Part shown: piece after piece, positions 35,512 to 44,098 of the stretch | How positions within the stretch are numbered: the stretch's first letter is position 1 | Layout of the letters: the number at the start of each line of letters is the position of its first letter | Assembly: GCA_002221725.1 (NCBI GenBank) | Contig: NJFT01000161.1 | Location: 29,804 to 93,803 of the forward strand | From: Scedosporium boydii | Lineage: Eukaryota; Ascomycota; Sordariomycetes; Microascales; Microascaceae | Direction of reading: 5' to 3' | DNA: 64,000 bases | Translations under genes and position numbers: made by a program | The notes under the pieces: model-generated | The model's database searches: none | The model's input: the letters and a program-made list of their open reading frames with translations, nothing else | What the model was told of the DNA's origin: nothing

Positions 35512-38445
35512 TTATCTCTTCCAAAACTCAGCCATGCTGTCACGGCCGCTCATGTAATCGAGTGGTGTGCGCCCATCGTTATCCTGAGCTTCCAGACTAG
35601 CCCCGGCGTCGATGAGGACTCTAGCGGCCGCCGGGTTTTTCCTGGTCGCGGCTATATGTAGTGCTGTCTGCCCATCGCTATCCGTAGCTTGCAGGTCAAC
35701 ACCTTCAGAGAGGAGAAGAGATATGACCTTCTCAGCCTCCCAAGGGGAATTCTCCACAGCAAAATGTAGCGCCGTCTGCCGGGAACGACTCCTCGCTCCT
35801 ACATTTGCGCCTGAACTGATGAGGAGTTGTAGAGATTCTACATTACTCCACGCTGCAGCTGCTTGTAAAGGGGTTCTTCCAAGATTATCCTCAGTTTCCA
35901 CATTAGCGCCCGCATCAAGGAGTAGTCGCATGACATCATTCAAGTTTCGAAATGCCGCTTCGCACAGCGCTGGATCTCTCTCGCGTTTTACAACGTTCGG
36001 ATCAATACCAGCTTCAATGAGCAGTTCTAGTTCGGCTAAATCGTTTCGTCTTATAGCGTCATATAGAAGGTCTGCCTTGTCAGCGTCTTCTAAGGAAGAC
36101 ATTTCCACGCCTGCATCAACAAGATCCTTGGCACTGGGTGGTGAAATTTCGCCGGTTTGCAGGGTACATCGTAGGAGATGCCTCGCGATTTGCTCTCTCG
36201 AAATATTCTGGTAATCATCCTTTGACAGATATTGACGTAGGTCCCCAAGGTCGAGACCTCGAGCAATAGCGTAGTGAACAGGCGTCATCCCAATATCATC
36301 CTTCAAATGCATATCGGCTCCTGCATTGGCGAGTAGCTTCATAACTCCTAGATGTCCGCCCCATGCGGCATGGGATAACGGAGTTCGTTTCTCGCGATCC
36401 TTCGAGTCAATTTCCTTCTTCCGGCTCAGGAAAAGTTGTTGTAAACGTCGCCATCGTTGCTTACGTCGCCTTTGTATATGCTGAATCAAGATATCGACAA
36501 CAACCTCGAACCCTTCTCCTGCGGCCAGGGAGAGTGCTGAGCGGCCCATAACAGGGTCCCGCATTCCCACATCAGTGTCATCCATTAATAGCACATGACT
36601 AACAGTGGCTGGCAGTCCGAAGTAGGACGCGGCCATAAGAGGTGAGAAGTTATCAAACCCCTCAAGCCAAATCTCTGGATATTTTAGGTTGAGATACCAC
36701 CCATTCTGTAAATTTAGATCGAAAACTCTCATTATCGACGGGAACAAGGCGTTCTCTCTTTCGGTTTCCAGGAGACGGACATGGTGGGCCCAATATTGCA
36801 AGGCGTAGTCAGGAAAGACGTACCCGGGCGCACGGCGCCTACGAACAACTACATCTACCAGGAGAAGAGCGCCTAGGCAAATCTCGGCGAGAAGCTTATG
36901 GGATTCCTGTGGCCAGAGCGAGAATTTCCAGGAATCAGTGCCAGGTACCTGAGCTTCCTTGATATATTCATTTGGGACCAGAAACTCCCTCGCCGTTTGG
37001 TGTAGCAAGTAGACTTTTGAATCTATTATAGACACAAAAAGTCCACAGGCGTTTCGTAAAGTCTCACGGAAGCGGTCTTCGGGCTTGAACTCGATATCTC
37101 TATACCGTTTATGATGCTGCCGAAAAGACAACGAGAATGACATCTCTCCCAAGGTCAGTGGCCTCTTGGCAGCCACGATAATATGGAGCATCTTCCTAGT
37201 TGTTTCGACATTAGGACTGCGCCAGAGAATCCTATCATAGGCGTCTTCGACGGATTGCGGGAGGCATGAAGTGACTTTTCTGATGAGGTCTCCGTCCGCT
37301 TTGATGGAAGTCTCGACTACTTCGAGGGTAAGATACACCCACAAGTACGTTCTGTTGGGAACGCGCATAAGCTCCCGAAGTAGAAGCTTTCTATCACTCT
37401 CTGAAACTCCCAATCGCTGGCCGACACTCTCGACTCTGGCCTGGATGAACAAAGTGATTTCTTGAGAGATCTGGTTCATTTCTTCCTCGTTCTCTCCACC
37501 TAGATGGATGACGGGTAGTAGGCGAAAGTCCCGCTTGATATCGACGTAAGGCCGGCTTGTGATGAGAAACTTCAGACGATGTTTTCGCTCATCATTGTAT
37601 AACTTTTTCAGGGCTGCGAAGAGTTTACGCCGCCCTTCGTCCTCACACTCGTCCAACGCGTCCATTAAGCAGAGGACTTCCCCTGTGTTTTCTCTCTCTA
37701 TGATATCGACGAAAATACTCCAAACTTCATTGAAGGAATCCGTTATCCTGAATCCTGCGGCTTGGATGCGATCCAGCACCTCGTCGGATAGCAGCTGGCG
37801 TTTCTGCAGGAAAAGCTGGCGAAGCAAGCAACACAACGCGCTAACCACATTTTTCTGATCATCGAAGTCGTCTTTGAAGAAGAAGTAGCACACAGTCCTA
37901 AGCTCTGTGGTCGGTAAAGCCTCATCGACGAGATACTTGACCAAGACTGACTTTCCACACCCGGGATCTGCGGATACCCAAAGGATTTCCGAGGACTCGC
38001 TTTCGCGCCAATCCCGAAACCGTTTATGGGAGAGGAACCATTGACACGTCCCCGGGACTCGTTTTGGATTTCGATCCTTTCGATCCTTGTAAGGCGATGT
38101 ATAGAGGCGCTCTAGAATCTTGTTTTCTGCCTCTCTCCGACGATGGTCCCTTTGGCTCGGTGGAGCCTGATTGAAGTATACCGGCGCATGGAAATTTGAG
38201 TCTATGAATTGAGACCCGAGTCCATTGTTGGTGTTTTGAGTACCGGGGCCACTGTTGACATTTTGATGGCCAGAGCCATTGTGGACGAGCTGAATACCAG
38301 AGGCATTGCGGTAGCTTTGATTAGCGCTTTTAGTGTTGAATTCAGGCCCAGAAGTAGGAGCATCAAAGTACGATCGAGAGTTCAGGGCCGATCCCGAGTG
38401 GTGATGTAGCCGAGACTGGGAATTCTCACGCTGGGCTGCCATCAT
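35512..38445 (-). CDS. NLR: sigma/Ses_B-like motif, NACHT NTPase, ankyrin repeats
   Basis: An unspliced frame of 977 residues (start MM at 38445/38442). Residues 56-82 are three consecutive 9-residue units, NGSGHQNVN, SGPGTQNTN and NGLGSQFID, followed by FHAPVYF. This Gly/Asn/Gln pattern resembles the sigma (Ses_B) prion-like motif of fungal NLRs; the resemblance is from memory. A linker (YKDRKDRNPKRVPGTCQWFL) leads to the NACHT domain with Walker A ADPGCGKSV (159-167) and Walker B VLCLMDALDEC (257-267), then TSRPY sensor and helical regions (WVYLTLEVV; LLHQTAREFLVP). The C-terminal ~370 residues contain six or more ankyrin repeats (TPLSHAAWGGHLGVMKLLAN, TPLQAAAAWSNVESLQLLIS, TALHIAATRKNPAAARVLID). 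Family role: ligand-gated oligomerisation that triggers regulated cell death or non-self recognition. It is a paralogue of the NLR at 58370-62440. A decayed SesB-like hydrolase lies 0.7 kb upstream on the same strand. Confidence 0.9.
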   Translation of the reverse strand: MMAAQRENSQSRLHHHSGSALNSRSYFDAPTSGPEFNTKSANQSYRNASGIQLVHNGSGHQNVNSGPGTQNTNNGLGSQFIDSNFHAPVYFNQAPPSQRDHRRREAENKILERLYTSPYKDRKDRNPKRVPGTCQWFLSHKRFRDWRESESSEILWVSADPGCGKSVLVKYLVDEALPTTELRTVCYFFFKDDFDDQKNVVSALCCLLRQLFLQKRQLLSDEVLDRIQAAGFRITDSFNEVWSIFVDIIERENTGEVLCLMDALDECEDEGRRKLFAALKKLYNDERKHRLKFLITSRPYVDIKRDFRLLPVIHLGGENEEEMNQISQEITLFIQARVESVGQRLGVSESDRKLLLRELMRVPNRTYLWVYLTLEVVETSIKADGDLIRKVTSCLPQSVEDAYDRILWRSPNVETTRKMLHIIVAAKRPLTLGEMSFSLSFRQHHKRYRDIEFKPEDRFRETLRNACGLFVSIIDSKVYLLHQTAREFLVPNEYIKEAQVPGTDSWKFSLWPQESHKLLAEICLGALLLVDVVVRRRRAPGYVFPDYALQYWAHHVRLLETERENALFPSIMRVFDLNLQNGWYLNLKYPEIWLEGFDNFSPLMAASYFGLPATVSHVLLMDDTDVGMRDPVMGRSALSLAAGEGFEVVVDILIQHIQRRRKQRWRRLQQLFLSRKKEIDSKDREKRTPLSHAAWGGHLGVMKLLANAGADMHLKDDIGMTPVHYAIARGLDLGDLRQYLSKDDYQNISREQIARHLLRCTLQTGEISPPSAKDLVDAGVEMSSLEDADKADLLYDAIRRNDLAELELLIEAGIDPNVVKRERDPALCEAAFRNLNDVMRLLLDAGANVETEDNLGRTPLQAAAAWSNVESLQLLISSGANVGARSRSRQTALHFAVENSPWEAEKVISLLLSEGVDLQATDSDGQTALHIAATRKNPAAARVLIDAGASLEAQDNDGRTPLDYMSGRDSMAEFWKR

Positions 38446-39153
38446 TCAAGTGGAGGTTTCATCGGGGACAGAGGATTACCTTCTCCACCAGGAGTCGAAC
38501 GGTTTGTGAGAGGTAGAGAAAAAAAAGAGAAAAAAGAGTAGGGCGAGGGAAAATGCGATGGGCAGTGCCTGTGGCAGGCTTTAGCAGAGGAAACTAACAA
38601 CACTACAAAAGTGACCTGCGACCCAATAGCAGCGGGTGATGTGGCAAGGGATCTTGTCTGAGCCAGTAAAAGAACCTCACGTCTATGCATGGCGCCTGCA
38701 GCTCCCTCGGTTCAAGATAGAGAAGAGCAGGCTGTGATCAGCTGACCAGTTGCACGTCGATGGGCTGAAGATTTCAAGTCGCCAGTACGGATTCGATACG
38801 AGGTGCTGTTTCATAATCCCAGGTCTTGGTATGGCTGGCTTGAGATGATTTGGTCGAGAGAGGCTACGAACACCTCGAAAGAAGCGGAGGAGACACGCCT
38901 TCATTTCCGAAACTGGAAGCCAGCCAAACGCTCCAAATGCCTGGCAGCCTGTTAAAAGGATGAATTTCTAGAGATGAGGACGCGAACGCCGGGCCGATCG
39001 ATCGCATCCGCGGGAAAGTGGTTTCCGCCGCCGACTGTTCTAGTCTGAGTACTTATTGACGGCTTGCTTTTACATGATGATCCAGATGGTGGAGTCAATA
39101 TACCCTCCCCCAAATCATCTTGCCTGTTCGTATTGGCATTGCCATGGGCTTCA
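38446..39153. other. NLR upstream region
   Basis: It contains the promoter of the first NLR. A possible C-terminal part of the hydrolase relic should lie here, but no frame shows recognisable sequence, so that part appears lost. No other gene is seen. Confidence 0.45.
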
Positions 39154-39850
39154 TTACCCCTGGTATTGTCTCCCAGGCGACCGATTCCCCGTTACCAGAA
39201 TTCCCAGCAAGCACCTGTTCATAGGCTTCACGAGGCTCGGAATAGAGACAGTCGTCTTCGCCCAAGAAGCCATCCAACTTCCCCCATGCGAAGTGCCCAT
39301 GGACAGGAGCCCAATGGTAGATTGAGAGATCCCCACCGTTCCGTCTCGGGATTTCCCCGCGAGGGAAGCAGAGCCTCCACGCAAACGAGCCCACCAAGGC
39401 TGTGCGCAATGAAGATGAGAGGACGAGAAGTGGCACCGCATAACCATCGCTCATTCTTCGGGTCATTCGCGAGATTCATCGCATGGTCTTCGAATTCATT
39501 GAATGATATGTCGTCCATCTTATGCACTACGTACGCATCGTAGCCGTACTTGAGCACGCGAATTTGTGAGAGCCTGGGCGGGAGGAGTTTTTCCGGCCAG
39601 GCTGCGACCTCGCCGTTGGCAGTCCACGTAGTCTCCCGATTGTCCACGAGGCCGCGGACAAAGCAGATGTCGGCCTTCGCATATGGGCAGCCATGTAGCA
39701 CTTTGACGCTCGAGAAATGAGGTTGTCGACCTCTTCCCATGCCGGGAGGATGAGAGTAGTTGTCTTGGACTACAGCTCGCCAGCCGGAAAAGATCTTACC
39801 CTATCTCTCTGCCGCTCAATGACATCTCTCAGCCGGCCCTTCACCTTCAT
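39154..39850 (-). pseudogene. decayed SesB-like alpha/beta hydrolase
   Basis: The main frame (39740 downward) has clear family sequence: VLHGCPYAKADICFVRGL, DNRETTWTANGE, WPEKLLPPRL, YGYDAYVV, then the nucleophile elbow FIAHSLGGLVCVEALL. It breaks after about 39330. The next family segment, STIGLLSMGTSHGGSW and MASWAKT, is in a different frame (about 39347-39154), so a one-base shift separates them. Upstream, MKVKGRLRDVIERQRDR at 39850 resembles the usual N-terminus and ends at a GTAAGA donor, but no acceptor restores the phase. The oxyanion His expected in FVHGL is Arg here. The C-terminal half, with the catalytic Asp/His, is not found. Hydrolases of this type (DUF676/SesB group) occur beside or fused to fungal NLRs. 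It lies 0.7 kb upstream of the NLR in the same orientation. Sequence error could explain one frameshift but not the missing C-terminus. Confidence 0.65.
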
Positions 39851-40565
39851 CGCCGTCTAAAATACGGCAGGATCAGCGATCTCATCGCGCAGGAGTGAAC
39901 TTGGTATCTGTCGCAGCCAGGCCGCTTGGGTCGGCTGCAGAGATGGATCCTCGAGGTGCATATTGGATATTGATTGGGCAGGAATCCGTCACTCTGTGGC
40001 ATCTTCGGCGCGACCCGCTGCGTCGGAGAGACCGAGCTGGGGATAGAGATATACGGAAGGGTTACAACAGAAAACCCACCGACTACGAGGAGGAAGAGGA
40101 CATGGATAATCCATTCTGGGTAAAGGAGAAAGGGCAGATAAACGCCGCGAGTATTTCATCAAACGTCAAACGTAGGTAGTGAAGACAACGATTCGACCCA
40201 TGGATAAATTGATTTCTTCTGTCAATGAGTTGTGTCTTCCAATGTTTACAAGTAAACAGTAAAGCGAGCCTTGACGTCAAGAGCGGACGAAGATATTCCG
40301 GAATCCTGAATCCATCTTAATCTTATCAATCATGTCGATGGGAAGGCGCAAAGGTGGATTGTCAAGACTGGTCAAATATCACCACTTCCGACGTCTTAGT
40401 CATTCTCGACCTCTACTCTCTCACCTCAAGCTACAAACAATTCGAAGCTAAGCCGCAGCTTGCACCAAGTCTTTTCTGAGGACCTATTTTACAAATAGGT
40501 ATATACATTCCCTCATCGCGAGGAACTCCCTTTACAGAAATTCACCGAATTGGCATCATTTTCTC
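39851..40565. other. divergent intergenic region
   Basis: It lies between the hydrolase relic (minus) and the HAD phosphatase (plus), with the likely promoter of the latter at 40350-40560. A 94-codon plus-strand ORF (39895-40179) has no motif, so I do not call it. Confidence 0.45.
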
Positions 40566-41454
40566 ATGAGAGTATCCGTTGCCGGAGTAAGAGCCGCCAC
40601 ACTCATCTCAACCCCGCGATACCTTCACTCTCCCCCTTGTCACGCCATGGCGGGGTCGAAGACTCCCCGGCGATTCGCGCCTCTCAAGGGCGGAGAGAGC
40701 GATGCGCCAAAACTCCAAGGCATCGTCTTCGACATGGACGGCACCCTCTGGTAAGTCCCCCCATCCCCCCCGATAACAAAAAAAAAAAAAAAAATCCAAA
40801 AAAAAATAAATCCCTTACCCGAAAATAAGCGAACCCCAAACCCAAATGTTCAAAGACATGCGCTCCGCCCTCTCCGTCCCCCCCACGACCGACATCCTCA
40901 CCCACATCTCCACCCTCCCACTCCCCTCCCAGCCCGAAGCCCACTCGACCCTCCGCGACATCGAAACCCGCTACATGCACCAGCAGCGCCCACAGCCCGG
41001 TCTCCAACCCCTCATGGACTACCTCGACTCGCGCTCCGTACGCAAGGCCATCTGGACGCGGAACTGGGACCGCCCCGTACAGTCTCTTCTCGAGCGCTTC
41101 CTGCAAGGACGGGATTTCGTCGTCGTTACGAGGGAATGGGGCGGGGAACCTAAGCCCGGGCCCGCGGGGATGTTTTCTATCGCCGAGGGTTGGGGCTTGA
41201 GGAAAGAGGATGGGGGAAAGGTCGATGCTACGGGGTTGATCATGGTGGGGGATTCCATGGATGATATGCTGGGCGGGAGGAATGCGGGCGCTGCCACCGT
41301 GCTGCTTTTGAATGAGCATAACGCCGATGTGGCGGGGAGTGGCATGGTGGATTTGGTGATTGAGCAGTTGGATGAGTTGATTCGCGTTTTGGAGGAGGGG
41401 TTTGTGGGGATTGGGGATTGCGTCGAGGATGGCGCCGAGGCTGATGAGGCTTGA
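40566..41454 (+). CDS. HAD-superfamily phosphatase, possible mitochondrial presequence
   Basis: Two exons, 40566-40750 and 40830-41454 (79-bp intron with donor GTAAGT, an internal poly-A run, acceptor TAAG), encode 269 residues. HAD motif I is complete (GIVFDMDGTLC, with the nucleophile and acid Asp) and is followed by EPQTQMFKDMRSAL. Motif III Lys is in GEPKPGPAGMF, and motif IV is GLIMVGDSMDDMLGGRNAGA. These show an Mg-dependent phosphatase of the phosphoglycolate-phosphatase-like group; the substrate is unknown. Exon 1 begins with a basic, acid-free stretch (MRVSVAGVRAATLISTPRYL) typical of mitochondrial import. A second in-frame ATG at 40647 (MAGSKTPRRF) could give a cytosolic form. The intron splits the Cys codon right after DGTL, and the phase agrees. 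Convergent with the STE7 homologue. Confidence 0.85.
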
Positions 41455-42241
41455 GGGGAGCGATAGGTGATGATTATGACGACGATGATATGATATGATG
41501 ATGGAGGAGGGGGACCAGGATTGAAGTTAGACAGGGCGAGTTCCAAGGGATGGATTTGCATAGCATCGCAAAAAGCACACGCATTATCAGCCAGCCAGCC
41601 AGCCAGCCAGCCAGGTAGCACTTAGGACAGAATAAGAATCAGACCAGATCATTGGGAAGCACTTCTCGATCATAGATCCCTTACGTCGTAAAACTGAGCC
41701 GCAGTCACACGTAGGTTCACGAGGAACGATGGTACACATGGGCTAACTTCCTACGCTAAACTCATTGATGACAATACATTGTATAATGCTTGCTTCGTTT
41801 GTAAAAGTCGATTTTTGTTTTCTCATGACATGAAAACTCCCTGTATACCGGGAAACGGAAAAATGGAGAAAGAAAAGGGAAAGGGAGAAGAAGAGAAGAA
41901 AAAAAAAAAAAACTAGAAAAGTCCCACGGCTCCGCCCAGCCGCCTCAACAGGTTGTCAGATAAACGCGTATCTGCTAAGTCTTCCATCCTCCCCTTATTT
42001 TGTCACCTTCGTTCGCTGCTCTTCTCGCTTCCTTAAGTTCCCTTTCCGACTCAACTCACTTCTGTTCAGTCTTTCCCATATCAGTTCTTTTCTTCTTTCC
42101 TCCCACACCTGAGTTAGCCGCCTCTTCCGACTGGTCCTTTTTCTGTGACCGCGCCCTAGAACCGGACGGGTTGGACAGAATATGGTCCTTCCAGAGATCC
42201 AGGCCGCGGGCAGCCCACGCGTTGATATCGCCATCCGCGCG
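41455..42241. other. convergent 3' intergenic region
   Basis: It lies between the HAD gene and the STE7 homologue. It contains a short (CCAG)n tract at about 41588-41614 and a purine-rich stretch at 41860-41915. The stretch 41995-42241 reads into the 3' UTR of the kinase gene. No gene is recognised. Confidence 0.5.
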
Positions 42242-44098
42242 CTAGTTGGACGGATATCCGTAGTTGTAGCTGCCGTTGGGAGGCATGCCGAACCTCGCTT
42301 GCCTGCGGCTCTCACCCCTGCCGTCATCCGGCGTACCGTTCCGAGGTGGCACTCCGGGTAGTGGACCGGTAGGAGCCACGCTCCGGCCGGGGAGATTGAA
42401 ATTACCCACTCCCGCACTCATGGGGTGTACGGCAGTGTTTGGTGTGCGGGCATAGTTGTGGAAAGCAGGGTGGTCGTAGTGGTCTCGCGGTGAGATGATG
42501 CCGGCGCCGGCAATGGGGATCTCTCCCGACGTCGGCGTCTCGAGAGGGTTGATCGATAGTCCTTCGATGTGTGGTAGTTGTATTTGTTGTTGTTGTTGCT
42601 GCTGCTGTTGCTGCTGCTGCTGTTGGTGGTGGAAGAAGGTGGGGGAATCGGTCGAGCGCAAAAGTTCTTGTGTGGCGGGAGAGAGCTGGGGCGCAAGGTG
42701 AGACTTGCGGTTGTCCTTTTCCAGGAGGCCTACCGCCCACTCTCTAAGGTCGACGGGTGTCCTCTTGGCGGCCTGGACGAAAGGATCCTTGTCCTATTTT
42801 GGGGTCAGTCTTTACGGTTAAGGGGAATGGCGGTCTGGAGAGGCAAAAGCCAGAAGGGAGCAAGAAGGGAAAAAGGGGGAAAGGGAGGGGTTTCTCTTAC
42901 GAAAAGCTCCTGAGGAGTTGGCCTCTCCTCGGGCTTCTTGGATAGACATCTCTGAATCATTTCCTCAAGGATGGGTGGGAAGGCATCACTCTTGGGAAGT
43001 CTGGGGGCGGGTTCGTGAACAATCTGCTGGAGGAGGTCGAGAATACCGGCGGGGGCGCAGTCGGCATCTTCGAGTTCGGCATTCGAGCTGAAGGGGAACT
43101 TGCCAATAGCAAGCTCCATGATGGAAAGGCCGAAACTCCAAACATCCGACTTGACGGTATACTTTTCTCCCTGGATTCGCTCCGGCGCCATGTACGTAGA
43201 TGTGCCCACAAAGGTGTCAGCGATAGAGTTAATAAGCTCGCCCGATACACCAAAGTCGCACAGCTTGATGCCGCCCCTCGAGTTGACCAGGATGTTGGAA
43301 GGTTTGATGTCTCGGTGCATGATGTGATGCTTGGTATAAAGGTAAGTCAGACCGCCGAGGGTGGCCTCGGCAATCTTTCCTAGAACATCGACTCGAATGG
43401 GACCGAACGTTTTGGATATCTTATCGAGGGATCTGTAGCAAGTGGGAAAACGGGCCGTTAGCAATGCGTTCTGCACCTGGAGAGGAGCTAGCAATCCATA
43501 GGAGAAAGCGCCACACATACCCGACGTCCATGTATTCCATGCACATTATCACGTCATTGTTGTCATTGAGGAAGGCACCGTAGAATGTGACGATGTAATC
43601 CGAATGACAGCCATGCATAATCTGAAGTTCGCGCACAATTCGCTTGCGCATCTCCTTGTTGGCCTCGACGTGGATGACCTGTTTCAGGGGAAGGAGATGT
43701 CAGCGACCATACGTCGGGTTAGAGGGGGAGAAGGATATTGGGTAGTGGAGAAGAGAAAGAAAGAAAGAATGGGCGAAGCGTAGATACTCCCAAACACTTG
43801 CGTAAGGCGCACGAGATGAGGAATCTGAGCTTTGGGGACATACCTTGCGAGCCATCACCGTGCCAGTGGTGAGATGCTTGACTTTGCTGACCGTTCCACC
43901 ATTTCCAGACCCGAGCTCCTTAAGAATATCGAGGTCTTCGGGTTTCAGGTCAAGCTTGTATTCGATTCCGATCTCGAGTTGCTGGCTCTCTTCGTTCTTA
44001 GACTCTGCGGGGCGGGGCGGCTTCGCGGCGGCGGGGGTTAAGGCAAGTCCCTTGTGATTCTTGCGCTTCATAGAGCGAGGGGCAAATGGGTCCGCCAT
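42242..44098 (-). CDS. STE7: MAP kinase kinase, Ste7/Mst7 type
   Basis: Four exons, 44098-43844, 43678-43521, 43432-42901 and 42793-42242, with introns of 165, 88 and 107 bp (donors GTATGT, GTATGT, GTAAGA), encode 498 residues. It is the middle kinase of the pheromone/filamentation cascade (Ste11-Ste7-Fus3/Kss1), controlling mating, hyphal fusion and, in pathogens, infection structures. Visible motifs: the N-terminus MADPFAPRSMKRKNHKGLAL of Mst7 homologues, the Gly-loop GSGNGGTV (63-70), ATP Lys85 in VMARK, HRDIKPSN (177 on), DFGVSGE (197 on) and the activation site S207-x-A-x-T211 with GTSTYMAPE. After the kinase domain comes a disordered tail with a 14-Gln run (HHQ14IQLP) and Pro/Asn-rich sequence ending YNYGYPSN. 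I use the ATG at 44098 rather than 44107 because MADPF is the family start. Confidence 0.93.
42582..42630. repeat. CAG/CAA repeat encoding polyglutamine in STE7 tail
   Basis: A mixed CAG/CAA tract, read on the minus strand, encodes 14 consecutive glutamines in the C-terminal extension of the Ste7-type kinase. Interruptions by CAA should slow length change. Confidence 0.9.

Noticed and set aside
39895..40179. 94-codon plus-strand ORF between the hydrolase relic and the HAD gene
   Set aside because: No motif and charged low-complexity end, with no homologous segment recognised.
41588..41614. CRISPR-like or regulatory meaning for the (CCAG)n tract
   Set aside because: Simple 4-bp microsatellite without spacers, in a fungal 3' flank.
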